From the NCBI RefSeq assembly GCF_963662805.1, contig NZ_OY759862.1, forward strand, positions 62,001-126,000: a DNA stretch of 64,000 bases. Direction: 5' to 3'. Shown one piece after another: positions 26,755 to 35,857 of this stretch (position 1 is its first letter; every line of letters begins with the position of its first letter). The notes beneath the pieces were generated by a model. That model did no database searches. It was not told the origin of the DNA and saw only the letters and a program-made list of their open reading frames with translations. Source of the DNA: an uncultured Cohaesibacter sp. (GTDB taxonomy: Bacteria > Pseudomonadota > Alphaproteobacteria > Rhizobiales > Cohaesibacteraceae). The position numbers and the translations under genes were made by a program.

Positions 26755-28308
26755 TTAGCTGATCAGGCTGAGCAGGTTCTGTGGCATCTGGTTTGCCTGA
26801 GAAGCAGCGGCCACAGCGGCCTGGACCTTCACGGAAGAGGCAGAAAGCTCGGCCTGTTCCTTGGCGATGTCCACGTCGCGAATGGCGGATTCCGCTGCTT
26901 CCAGGTTTTCAACGCTGGTGTCGATCTGGGCCGAGCGGAACTCGAACCGGGACATGATCGCACCCATTTCCGAGCGGGCAGCCGAGATCTGGTCGATCGC
27001 CAAATCAAGAACGGAGAGGGCTTCCGCCGCGCCTTCCTCGGTCGAGACGTCGAGCTCATCGATGTTGAGCGCTTCGCAGGTTAGCGAGTCGATGGACAGG
27101 TTGATCGTATCGGCAGAGGTCGAGCCAACGATGATTTCCGCGCCAGTCGAAGCCACTTCGACGGTCTTGCCAGTGGTGGTTCCTTCAGCAAAGCCGAAGT
27201 CGGCAAGATCAAGGGTGCCTTCATCCTCAGTGGAGTCAGCCAGAGTGATGGATGCGCTTTCGCCGGTTTCCAAGGATGTGATCTGCAGAAGACCATCGTC
27301 GTCAATGCTTGCTTCGAAGGTATATTCACCCTCGGCATGCAGGCCATCGTTGATCTGGGTGATCAGGTCATCAACAGATAGGGAAGACGTCGTAGTGGCT
27401 TCGTCATAATCCGTGGTGACGGTGATTTCGATGTCGTTGATCGTGAAAGTGGCCGACTCGGCCTTCGTTGCAGAGGTATTTTCGTAGCCAGCAGCTGTAT
27501 CGGAGGAGGCGGTGACAACACCGCTGTCCAACTGATAATCATCAAGATCAGTACCACCAAGAGTGATCGCGCTGTCTGCACTGTTGGTGAAGACCAAGTT
27601 GCCTGCGTCATCAAAGTCTGCGGTTACAGTGCTGCCCGCTGCAGAGAGGTCGGCATTGATCTCGATTAGGGCATCGCTAGCCGACATGGTGGTGTTTGCG
27701 TTTACGTCAATCGAAATGGTCGCAGTGGTGGTGCCGTCGTCCACAGTCATGGTAAAAGTGGTCGTAGAACCAGTTGCACTGTTGTCGAGACCGGTGAATG
27801 CAGCGGCAGAGGTCGACGTATGGGTCGTGGCGGTGTTGGTGCTGGTGACAACGGCTTCGGTTTCGGTATCGTCTACCGAGAAGTCGGAGGTGCCATCGAG
27901 CAGGGACTGGCCGTTGTAGCGGGTGGATTCGCAGATGCCGTCAATCTCTTCCTGCAGCTGTTCAAATTCAGCCTGGATGTAGGCACGTTCGGTGTCGGTC
28001 ACGGTACCGGAGGCTGACTGGGAGGCCAGCACTTTCATACGCTCTACGATGTCGGCAATGTTGGATGCGCCACCATCAGCGGTCTGAAGGACGGAAATAC
28101 CGTGGGATGCGTTGGTTGATGCCTGCTCGAGAGCGGCAACGTCGGAAGAAATCTTGGTCGCGATGGCGAGACCGGCGGCATCGTCGGATGCCTTGTTGAT
28201 GTTCGATCCGCTGGCGAGTTTTGCCAGAGAGTTCGACTGGTCGTCGGCGTTGATGTTGAGGAAGCGTACTGCGGTGTTGGCAGCGGTGTTGGTAGAAATT
28301 ACGGGCAT
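26755..28308 (-). CDS. Flagellin (copy 2)
   Basis: A 517-residue flagellin, same length and layout as copy 1: D0/D1 ends, two internal Flagellin-IN-like repeats, the same cysteines. Differences cluster in the exposed middle part (for example SFAEGTTTGKTVEVAS-type segment against GFSEGTTYGTTVKADT) and at DDQSN against SDQSN. The first 170 codons are nearly identical at DNA level. Start at 28308 after AGGAGTAACAAA; an open frame extends upstream to 28371 without a ribosome site. It probably supplies filament subunits together with copy 1. Confidence 0.92.
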   Translation of the reverse strand: MPVISTNTAANTAVRFLNINADDQSNSLAKLASGSNINKASDDAAGLAIATKISSDVAALEQASTNASHGISVLQTADGGASNIADIVERMKVLASQSASGTVTDTERAYIQAEFEQLQEEIDGICESTRYNGQSLLDGTSDFSVDDTETEAVVTSTNTATTHTSTSAAAFTGLDNSATGSTTTFTMTVDDGTTTATISIDVNANTTMSASDALIEINADLSAAGSTVTADFDDAGNLVFTNSADSAITLGGTDLDDYQLDSGVVTASSDTAAGYENTSATKAESATFTINDIEITVTTDYDEATTTSSLSVDDLITQINDGLHAEGEYTFEASIDDDGLLQITSLETGESASITLADSTEDEGTLDLADFGFAEGTTTGKTVEVASTGAEIIVGSTSADTINLSIDSLTCEALNIDELDVSTEEGAAEALSVLDLAIDQISAARSEMGAIMSRFEFRSAQIDTSVENLEAAESAIRDVDIAKEQAELSASSVKVQAAVAAASQANQMPQNLLSLIS

Positions 28309-28736
28309 TTTGTTACTCCTGAACTGATGCATGCCCCACGATCGCCCAATCGCTCGCGAGGCTACTCGCATTGTCTTTCGCGTTTTCCTGACCAGGACTC
28401 ACATGCGGTCAGAATGAGTGCTCAAAACTTTTTACGCGCACCCATACAGGGTACGATGGGCGTCATTCCTCACGCCTCGGGAGTGAAACGGACCAGCCTG
28501 GCAAAATCAGGCACATTTTATTTTTCTTTTTTATTCGAGAATTTAACCCGTCGGAAACGAAATTCAGGTATCGCCAGTGTGTCTTTTCAAGAACTTACGA
28601 AGTGGTTAACGTGAGAATGTTTCATTCTCGCCCTGATTGTAAAGCCCCTGTTAACCGAGAATCCCCCCATCCCCGGATCTGATTCAAAGCTATGCCAGTG
28701 TGACCTGTCAGGACAATCTTTTTCCGGCCGGCTTTT
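28309..28736. other. Intergenic region upstream of flagellin 2
   Basis: 428 bp between copy 2 and the decayed copy 3. The part 28309-28560 is the copy 2 leader and promoter region, related to that of copy 1. The part 28600-28736 holds no recognised gene or site. Confidence 0.5.
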
Positions 28737-29772
28737 CTATAAGTTATTACTTGCTAAGCGAAATTGCTGGATCAGGCTGAGCAGGTTCTGCGGCATCTGG
28801 TTTGCATGAGAGGCTGCGGCAACGGCGGCCTGAACTTTTACGGAGGATGCTGACAATTCCGCCTGCTCCTTGGCAATATCGACATCCCGAATGGCGGATT
28901 CTGCGGCATCGAGATTTTCGACGCTGGTGTCGATCTGGGCCGAGCGAAATTCGAACCGGGACATGATCGCACCCATCGCCGCTCGGGCTGCCTAGATCTG
29001 GTCAATCGCCGGATCTAGGACCGACAGGGCTTCTGCTGGCATTCGACAGAACCAGAGCTCCGGTCGAGCTGTCTATTGATGCGGTTATGGCACTGCCTCC
29101 GGCGCTCAGGTCGAGGTTGATTTGTTCGAGGATCTGTGAGGCGCTCATGGACGCACCGGCCGCAACTTCGAACGAGACATTGACGTTTGTGTCCCCATCG
29201 TCAAGACCTATATCGATGGTCACAGACGATGCATTTGCCGAGTTGTCATAATCGTTCAGCGCGTCGTCCTCGGTCAGGACCCAAGTGTTGGTGGCGATTA
29301 ATGAACTGGCGGTATTTGCCGGTTCCTCGATGTCATCGACGGCGAACTCGGACAATCCATCGAGCAGGGACTGGCCGTTGTAGCGGGTGGATTCGCAGAT
29401 GCCGTCGATCTCTTCCTGCAGCTGCTTGAATTCGGCCTGAATGTAGGCGCGTTCTGTGTCGGTCACTGTGCCGAAGGCGGACTGGGAGGCCAGCACTTTG
29501 ATGCGTTCGACGATGTCGGCAATAATCGAGGCGCCGCCATCCGCCGTCTGAAGCACAGAGACACCGTGCGTGGCATTGGTAGATGCCTGCTTGAGGGCGG
29601 CTACGTCGGAAGAGATTTTGGTCGCGATGGCAAGACCGGCGGCATCGTTGGATGCCTTGTTGATGTTCGACCCACTGGCCAGCTTGGCCAGAGAGTTCGA
29701 TTGATCATCGGCGTTGATGTTGAGGAAGCGAACCGCTGTGTTGGCAGCTGTATTTGTGGTGATGACCGGCAT
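28737..29772 (-). pseudogene. Flagellin (copy 3), decayed
   Basis: The N-terminal half (ATG 29772 after CAGGAGT; MPVITTNTAANTAVRFLN) is open to about 29045. One Flagellin-IN-like repeat remains; the second repeat and about 150 more codons are missing. The join is out of frame, leading to SRSPVGPRSGD and a stop. After the join the C-terminal part AEALSVLDPAIDQI is followed by an in-frame TAG (28994-28996), and then MGAIMSRFEFRSAQIDTSVE continues to the end. The original stop after LLSLIQ is also lost, adding about 11 residues. Three independent lesions make this a true pseudogene. Confidence 0.88.
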
Positions 29773-30000
29773 GGACAAACTCCTGAACGACAACACGCGC
29801 TGCGAGTGTCAATCGCTCGCTATCGCCTGCAGCTCCATGCACTGTTGCCCGTCAGCCCATCGAAAATCGGCAGGTGACCACGCCTTAACTCCACCCCTCT
29901 GATGAGAAGGTGTGGCAAAGGATAAATCGTGCTTTAGTTGTTTAGCGGGCGGGAGTGACCAAATCTGGTAAGAATTATTTTTGATTGATCAAGGTTGAAA

Positions 30001-30669
30001 CTAACCTTGTGTAAACAATGATAGAATATCGCCGCTGTGGGTCTTGAGGATCTTCCTCAGCTTTTGACGGCCACGCTTCAACAGGGATTCAACCGCAGAA
30101 ACGCTGGTCTCAAGGATCTCTGCAATCTCGCTATTGCTGAGATTTTCGTGGTAGGAAAAGACGATGGCGATGCGCTGCTGTTCCGGCAGCTCCGCCATGG
30201 CGTCCTCCAGCAACTCAATCGCCTGTTGCATTTCGAGAATGTGGGACTGGTTGGAATTGTCGTCGGACAGTTCCGGCAGGACGTCCATTGAGGACGCTCT
30301 CTTGCGGCGCAGCTGATCGATGCAACGGTTGGTGACGACGCGGAACAGCCAGGTCGAAAATTTGGCCTTGCCCGGTTTCCAGCTCTCGCGGCGAGACCAG
30401 ACCTGCAGGAAGGCGTCCTGCAGCACATCTTCCGCATCAGAGGCATTTTGCAGGATCCGATAGGCGACAGCATAGCCTCTGTCAACGTGGCGCTCGATGA
30501 GAGCCTGAAAGGCCTCTTCCTGCCCCAGTGCGATGAATCCGAACAACTCGTCGTCGGATAGCGCTTTCAAGTCGCTCGCCTGCAACAATTGTCCTCTGTT
30601 CACTGCGGCATCTGAGCTATCTGGCTGCGATAGACACTTCAGCGCTGCATTTGCCATTCTTTGATCCAT
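30001..30669 (-). CDS. RNA polymerase ECF-type sigma factor
   Basis: A 222-residue sigma-70 family protein with regions 2 and 4 only. Region 2: EEAFQALIERHVDRGYAVAY, SDAEDVLQDAFLQVW and KFSTWLFRVVTNRCIDQLRR. Region 4: LPEQQRIAIVFSYHENLSNS with the helix-turn-helix SNSEIAEILETSVSAVESLL. The N-terminal 40 residues are extra. Start ATG 30669 has a weak ribosome site; ATG 30657 is an alternative. It heads the minus-strand flagellar cluster, 228 bp before flagellin copy 3. It may control flagellar or surface genes; no anti-sigma gene lies beside it, although the small protein at 22175-22420 is of a type often found with such factors. Confidence 0.85.
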   Translation of the reverse strand: MDQRMANAALKCLSQPDSSDAAVNRGQLLQASDLKALSDDELFGFIALGQEEAFQALIERHVDRGYAVAYRILQNASDAEDVLQDAFLQVWSRRESWKPGKAKFSTWLFRVVTNRCIDQLRRKRASSMDVLPELSDDNSNQSHILEMQQAIELLEDAMAELPEQQRIAIVFSYHENLSNSEIAEILETSVSAVESLLKRGRQKLRKILKTHSGDILSLFTQG

Positions 30670-31304
30670 TCTCGCGCACGGTTAGCAAGTCGCATCATAA
30701 AATGCGTCGTACCTATTAAACGTTCTACGGGACAAAGGCAGGCGTGTAACTATATGTTTTTTTTCTGAATTTTTCTGGCCGTTTCTAGGCAAAATTTTCC
30801 CACTGCCGGGAACTTGTTGCCTGTTTGGGGATTGCCTGAAAATGACCAGATGATGTCATGCGAAATATCGTTACGTGCACTAATAGATAAAATGAAAATA
30901 ATAGTTGGGTTCAGTAATACTAATTAATTATCTGTTAAAAATTCGCATAACACGAAAGTATAGGTTTAAATAATGCAGATCTGGAGAAGTTGAGGAAAAA
31001 ATACCGATTGCATTGTTTTATCTAGTCTGGGTTGTGAGTTGATATATACGTTTCGATGCAGGGTTGCTAGTTAGATCTACGAATTGAGAAAAATTCCCAT
31101 AGCGCCCGAAGTTTACAGACAAATATAGAAACATTTGAGAAATACTTTTGTCTCTCGAAAATCAGTGAAATAGCTGGTTTCCACAGTGTGGTAAAGGTCA
31201 GATTCTGCCGCGAAGTCTTGAGAAAAGAAGTTGAATTGATTCGTTTTTGAATTTTGCGTTTGAAAGAATCGACACCTTGTCGGGCAAAGGGACTTGACGG
31301 CCCC
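30670..31304. other. AT-rich gene-poor region
   Basis: About 635 bp of low-GC sequence between the sigma factor and the GST terminator. Only short overlapping reading frames without ribosome sites are present. The part near 30700-30900 likely contains the sigma gene promoter. Nothing else recognised. Confidence 0.5.
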
Positions 31305-31330
31305 AAAAGACCACCCGTGAAGGGTGGTCC
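31305..31330 (-). terminator. Terminator after GST gene
   Basis: A perfect 8-bp stem GACCACCC/GGGTGGTC (31309-31316 with 31322-31329) with a 5-nt loop, followed on the minus strand by TTTTGGGG, 25 bp after the GST stop. Confidence 0.85.
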
Positions 31331-31354
31331 GAATGGGTTTGATGCCAGTCAGTC

Positions 31355-32065
31355 TCAACCGCGGGGAGGGATGTTCCAAGCCTTTTGCACCGCGGGGCGG
31401 GCGTTGAAACGGTCAACATAGGCGACAACATTTTTGAAATCACCAAAGCTAGTCACCTCGGTCGCTTCATAGAATTTGTCGATTGTTGTCAGCCAGGGCG
31501 CGAGAGCCAGATCAGCGATGGAATAGTCGCCGACGAGCCATTCCCTGCCCTCCAGCTGCTTGTCGATCACGTTGAATAGGCGCTTGGCTTCATTGATATA
31601 GCGCTCGCGAGGGCGTGGATCCTCAATATCCTTGCCAGCAAATTTGTAGAAGAAGCCAAGCTGGCCGAGCATTGGGCCGACGCCACCCATCTGGAACATC
31701 AGCCACTGCAGGATTTCCAGTCGCTCTCGCTCGTTGGAGCCATAAAGCTTGCCGGTTTTCTCACCGAGATAAATGAGAATGGCGCCACTTTCAAACAGCC
31801 CGATCGGTTTGCCATCCGGCCCGTTGGGGTCGATCAGGGCCGGGATCTTGTTGTTAGGGCTCAGCGACAGGAACTCCGGGCTTTTGACATCGTCATCGGA
31901 AAGCGTGACCCGGTGGGCCTCATAGTCGAGCCCGAGCTCTTCTAGGGCGGCCGAGATTTTGACGCCGTTAGGCGTCGGGAAGGAATAGAGCTGGATGACG
32001 CCCGGATTCTTTGCGGGCCAGCGTTTGATGATCGGAAATGCGGACAGGGGATTGGTGTCACTCAT
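31355..32065 (-). CDS. Glutathione S-transferase family protein (YfcG/YghU-like)
   Basis: A 236-residue cytosolic thiol-transfer protein. N-terminal thioredoxin-like domain: IQLYSFPTPNGVKISAALEE (the Asn replaces a catalytic Ser/Cys, as in YfcG/YghU disulfide reductases), then NNKIPALIDPNGPDGKPIGLFESGAIL with the cis-Pro and the Glu-Ser glutathione contact. C-terminal helical domain: WLMFQMGGVGPMLGQ and the N-capping box SIADLALAPW. Start ATG 32065 after GGAG. Single gene with its own terminator. Probably glutathione-dependent disulfide or peroxide chemistry. Confidence 0.88.
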   Translation of the reverse strand: MSDTNPLSAFPIIKRWPAKNPGVIQLYSFPTPNGVKISAALEELGLDYEAHRVTLSDDDVKSPEFLSLSPNNKIPALIDPNGPDGKPIGLFESGAILIYLGEKTGKLYGSNERERLEILQWLMFQMGGVGPMLGQLGFFYKFAGKDIEDPRPRERYINEAKRLFNVIDKQLEGREWLVGDYSIADLALAPWLTTIDKFYEATEVTSFGDFKNVVAYVDRFNARPAVQKAWNIPPRG

Positions 32066-32286
32066 GGGTCAACTCCGGGACAGACTGTGAAATTGAAGGT
32101 GTGGAAATGAACTGGTTTGCCCTGCAATTGTCTGGGTTGCTATATCGCAATCCGTGAGGGCAAGTTGTCTGTCTTAGATATGAATGAAAATGGCCCCGTG
32201 CGAGGGGCCTCCTGGAACTATTTTTGCTTCGTTCACAAGCTTTGGAAAATGTCTTTTCAGGGCAGAGGTCTCGCCAGACCGGATCG

Positions 32287-32502
32287 TCAGGCCGCTTGAG
32301 CCTGATCCAGCTGTGAACGCGACGGTACGATATTGAGGGAGCGCATGGTCGAGGCCAGCAAATCGAGATCCACCGTGTAATTCTCTACCAGTTCATCCGC
32401 AATCAGTCCGCGCTCGTGCATGTGAAGGCCCGTGCGATGGATGGCTTCCCGAATAGCGGTTTCGTCCAGCAGATGCGGACGCACTGAATAGCGATGTGCC
32501 AT
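32287..32502 (-). CDS. Conserved-looking small protein, unknown function
   Basis: A 71-residue soluble protein, MAHRYSVRPHLLDETAIREA..., with no membrane segment. Residues 9-50 look helical. The AGGAAGGG ribosome site 7 nt before the ATG makes it credible. Single gene between GST and the LysE exporter. No family recognised. Confidence 0.6.
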   Translation of the reverse strand: MAHRYSVRPHLLDETAIREAIHRTGLHMHERGLIADELVENYTVDLDLLASTMRSLNIVPSRSQLDQAQAA

Positions 32503-32752
32503 TGATCATCCCTTCCTGTTAGCTCGTCCCGGTTCTCACGCCAAGCCGCTTGAGCGACGTCACTAAGCGCCAAAACCTGCCGAGTCGGATGCCTTTTGAA
32601 GGCATCACGAGTTGATCTCATATTCATGGTTAACGAACGTGGTTAACAAACCGTAAACCGAGGTCGAAATATGGCGATTTTGTATCAATGGAAAGATCTT
32701 GAGCCACTGTTGCATCCTTGCAGCAGTGCAAATGAGGCGGGATCGATGAGGA

Positions 32753-33400
32753 TCAGATCATGGCAACGCTGCCTGCAACGACGATCAGAAGGGCTGCGGC
32801 GGCGAGGTCGAGGATGTTGGCCGCGCGTTGGTTCATCAGTCTGGAAAGCCGGAAGGCAGCATATCCATAAACGAACAGCACTGGCGCTTCCACCAGTACG
32901 GACACCGCCCCCAGAGCGATCGTCTGCGGCAGGATCGGTGCATGTGGATCAACGAATTGCGGAATGATCGCCAGAAAGATCATGATGTTCTTGATCGAGG
33001 AAGACTGGATGAGAAATCCCCTCAGAAACCCTCTCATCAGTTGAGAGGGACCAAATCCGGGCTGCACTCTCTGCGATGCCGCAAAGGGGGCGGTATCCTC
33101 GCCCTGTCCATCCTGTGCCCGAACCTCGCGAATGATCTGCAACGCCGTGAAAGCAAGATAGAGGCATCCTGCCACCTTCAACCCCAGCGCCAGCGGCGGG
33201 GAGGAGGCGATCACCGCACCAACGCCGATGGCCGAGAGGCTGAAATAGAGGATATTGACCGACAGGATTCCAAAAATTGAGCCTGCGCAGGCCCGAAAGC
33301 CGCGATTGAGCGATGTCGACACCACCAGAAGCACCGCAGGGCCGGGTGACAGCGAGAGAAAAAACTCGGTTATGGCAAAAAGGATGAGGGCATTGGTCAT
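32753..33400 (-). CDS. LysE/RhtB family amino-acid exporter
   Basis: A 215-residue inner-membrane exporter with five to six TM helices. The N-terminal signature FAITEFFLSLSPGPAVLLVVSTSLNRG and the following FGILSVNILYFSLSAIGVGA are typical. The ATG at 33400 follows GGGAGAA; the open frame continues upstream to 33457 without a ribosome site. It lies 213 bp downstream of an AraC-type regulator on the same strand, a common regulator/exporter pairing. The substrate is likely an amino acid or homoserine-lactone-like compound, by family only. Confidence 0.85.
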   Translation of the reverse strand: MTNALILFAITEFFLSLSPGPAVLLVVSTSLNRGFRACAGSIFGILSVNILYFSLSAIGVGAVIASSPPLALGLKVAGCLYLAFTALQIIREVRAQDGQGEDTAPFAASQRVQPGFGPSQLMRGFLRGFLIQSSSIKNIMIFLAIIPQFVDPHAPILPQTIALGAVSVLVEAPVLFVYGYAAFRLSRLMNQRAANILDLAAAALLIVVAGSVAMI

Positions 33401-33613
33401 GACATTCTCCCGCAGTCCACTGCGCCCGAGCATGGAAGGGCGCAGCGTAATCCGCATCTGACCACGGAGATATAGCGCGATCCATCAAGGCCCGTATTGG
33501 ACGTTAGTGGCGTCATGCGGTGGCGTTTTGTGTAAGACGGCAATGCAATGATACTGCACTGGTTTGATGGCACACCACGCTTATATCAGTTGCTGTCTGG
33601 AGAGGCGCGCAAG

Positions 33614-34381
33614 TTATCTCTGTGCGTAGAGGCCGGGTGTCACGCCATAGGCTTGCCGGAAATGCTTGATCAGGTGAGCCTGATCATAAAAGCCAAGATC
33701 TATTGCGACTTGAGTGGCGTCCTCGCCTTTGCGAAGCCGCTTCTTTGCTTCCGCGATCCGCTGAGTGCGGTGCCATTGCGATGGCGTTGTGCCGACCGCT
33801 TTCTTGAACATGCGCAGGAAAGCGGTTTTGCTGAGCCCGACTTCCATGGCCATCGCGTCAAGGCTCGGGGTTGAGGAGAGATCAGATTTCAGCCAATTGA
33901 CGATATAGTGCACACGCCAGTCGTTCAGTGAGGGCGAGTTGCTCAGCCCTCGGTTCGAGTAGCGATCAGCCCCTATGATCAGGATCGAGGTGATGTGAGT
34001 TTCCAGCTCCCCGTCCTCGTCTTTGGTGAGCACGGACCCCATGACTTTTGCAAAGAGTTTGAACAAGTCGGTGTCTTCGACAATATATCGATCAAAAACA
34101 ACTTCCCTGTCTTCATGCAGAGCATCCTGAATGTAGTTTTGTTCAAGATAGACACTACTGATCAGTTCCGTGCCTATACCGGATTGTATCTGACCGGGAT
34201 TATATAATGTCGTCGCGAATTCGGGGGCTTGAAGGTTTCGACCATCAAGTTTCAACTGTTCGTGGCCCTTGATGTTGCAGCTCAGAACGAACTCATCATG
34301 GGCATGGGCTGGAAAACTGACATTTTCGGACCAAATAGCTGCCGCTTCATAGCGGCTGGTCTTGATCTGTTTGGTGATCAT
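33614..34381 (-). CDS. AraC family transcriptional regulator
   Basis: A 255-residue regulator. The N-terminal AraC-type ligand-binding cupin domain (FPAHAHDEFVLSCNIKGHEQ) is followed by a C-terminal double helix-turn-helix (residues about 155-255: SLDAMAMEVGLSKTAFLRMF and DATQVAIDLGFYDQAHLIKHFRQAYGVTPG). Length and order are typical. Start ATG 34381 after AGGTC. It is probably a regulator of the adjacent LysE-type exporter. Confidence 0.9.
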   Translation of the reverse strand: MITKQIKTSRYEAAAIWSENVSFPAHAHDEFVLSCNIKGHEQLKLDGRNLQAPEFATTLYNPGQIQSGIGTELISSVYLEQNYIQDALHEDREVVFDRYIVEDTDLFKLFAKVMGSVLTKDEDGELETHITSILIIGADRYSNRGLSNSPSLNDWRVHYIVNWLKSDLSSTPSLDAMAMEVGLSKTAFLRMFKKAVGTTPSQWHRTQRIAEAKKRLRKGEDATQVAIDLGFYDQAHLIKHFRQAYGVTPGLYAQR

Positions 34382-34564
34382 GAAAAGACCTGAAACAACA
34401 ATGAATTATAGCAAAGAAATACTTATTAACACGGACTCGCAATATTTTACAATATGAAATGGCCCTGTGTCGATATGGTCCCCTGCCTCAGATGTGTCCA
34501 CTATTATTGATCAGATCATGTCTTGAGGGCCGGCAGGGGCTGGCATCGAAGTGAGGGCGGATCT

Positions 34565-34744
34565 ATGGCTAGGCGTAAGGTCGATGCGGGGACAATATTC
34601 GCTCTCAGAAGGGCCGCCGACGATCTGTTGCGGGCGTTCAAGGAGGCGAGCGGTGTGCGTGAGTTTGCGGTTCGCGCATTGGTGCATTTGGCGCTGTCTG
34701 AACTGGATGACGTGCCTGTCGGCACATCGGGTGCAGGGGGCTGA
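34565..34744 (+). CDS. Possible small protein, unknown
   Basis: A 59-residue frame, MARRKVDAGTIFALRRAADD..., basic N-terminus and one predicted helix. GAGGGCGG lies 10 nt before the ATG. Amino-acid use looks gene-like, but there is no homology I can name. It lies just before a hairpin-rich stretch. Confidence 0.35.
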   Translation: MARRKVDAGTIFALRRAADDLLRAFKEASGVREFAVRALVHLALSELDDVPVGTSGAGG

Positions 34745-34797
34745 CGTCATTGAAGACACGGGTTGATGGAATAGTAACTTTTATCCGAGGGGGCGCG

Positions 34798-34933
34798 AGA
34801 CCGCGATTGTGACGCGGTCTCGCAGACCAAGGGAATTCCTTCTGGTTCCGCACAACAAAACCAGAGGCTCCAGGCTCCCTTGGAATTGGTATTGCAGCAT
34901 TGAGCTAGCTGGTTTTCTTGATGCTGCAATACC
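34798..34933 (+). other. Cluster of three hairpins, possible structured RNA or terminator region
   Basis: Three perfect stems in 136 bp: 34798-34805 with 34813-34820 (8 bp, AGACCGCG); 34841-34847 with 34859-34865 (7 bp, TCTGGTT); and 34888-34900 with 34921-34933 (13 bp, GGTATTGCAGCAT, 20-nt loop) followed by CTTTTTCC. The last looks like a terminator for a plus-strand transcript. No coding gene covers the stretch. Confidence 0.45.
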
Positions 34934-35503
34934 CTTTTTCCGAGAAACACCCATCCATCTTCTGAACCCCAAATTTCCCGGTCTTTATTTCGCTCGTTTC
35001 GTTTTCGCCCCGTGCCGCAATTGAGAGATCTCTGTCTCATTTTGCGTAGTATTTGGGAGGCTGTCATTCCCAAAAATACGGATACTCGCGATAGGTTGCA
35101 TAATCGTCGCAAATGACAGCGGTTGCAATGATTGATTCGGCTTTGTCTCTAAATTACTTAAAAGTTTATTTTTGGATATCTATGTAACTCGCCTCATTGA
35201 GGTTTTCTTAGTTGGTAAAAAGCGAAATTATCTATATATGACAATTATGTGACGCTTCAGGCGCCTTGCAGCTTGCGGGTGAGTGTATTCATTTTGACTG
35301 CTACCTCTGCCTGTGCAAAACTACGTAGAATTCGCCGGGAAAGATACGGAAGACGGCCTGATGGAGACGCAAAAGCAGCAAAATGCTCTGCAAATGATCT
35401 GAGTCGCAGACGCAATCAGCCAACCCATCGAAGGGTCACAAACCGAACTTCGAATGCGTCTACAAGATTGCGAAAAAGAAGGGGGGTGGTCTGTGGGGTT
35501 GGT
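34934..35503. other. Gene-poor stretch
   Basis: About 570 bp, AT-rich at 35130-35240. Only overlapping short frames without ribosome sites; nothing supported. Confidence 0.4.
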
Positions 35504-35679
35504 TTTGAATTCTCCAATCAAGCTTCAGGCCCATCCATTCCGCCTTGAACCGCCACCAAGTGCAGGAGATCAGATCACGGAAATCTCGCCTGCGACCCGA
35601 CGTTGTCGCACTCATGCGGGAATAGTCTTCCTGACAATGCTCTGACAATCTGCTTTTCGTCAAAATGGCTTCGCTTCAT
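35504..35679 (-). pseudogene. Probable remnant of an IS3-family transposase OrfA
   Basis: On the minus strand from ATG 35679, MKRSHFDEKQIVRALSG matches the standard start of IS3-type OrfA (MKxSxFxExQIxxIL). About 35 codons later, in another frame, TWWRFKAEWMGLKLDWRIQ resembles the TFYxWKxKYGGxxxxxxxRLK block. The reading is broken and no OrfB or clear IS ends were found, so this is an old fragment. Confidence 0.4.
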
Positions 35680-35857
35680 TGTCAATTTCCTCTTGGCAAA
35701 ACTGATTAGCCCAGGGATAGGCGATGTTGTTCGGGAAACATCAGCAGAGTTTTTGGTGAAAATAGAATTGGTCCAGCCTTGCGCCAAACGGCAAATTTGT
35801 ATTCTCTGCAGAGCAGCTCGGTGGGAAAGCAATGCTGATTTGGTGTGAGTAAACAAT

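Noticed and set aside
35603..35848. 81-residue frame just before the asparagine-synthase-like gene, considered as a precursor peptide or PqqD-like partner
   Set aside because: No leader/core pattern or PqqD motif, no ribosome site, and it overlaps the IS3-like remnant on the other strand.
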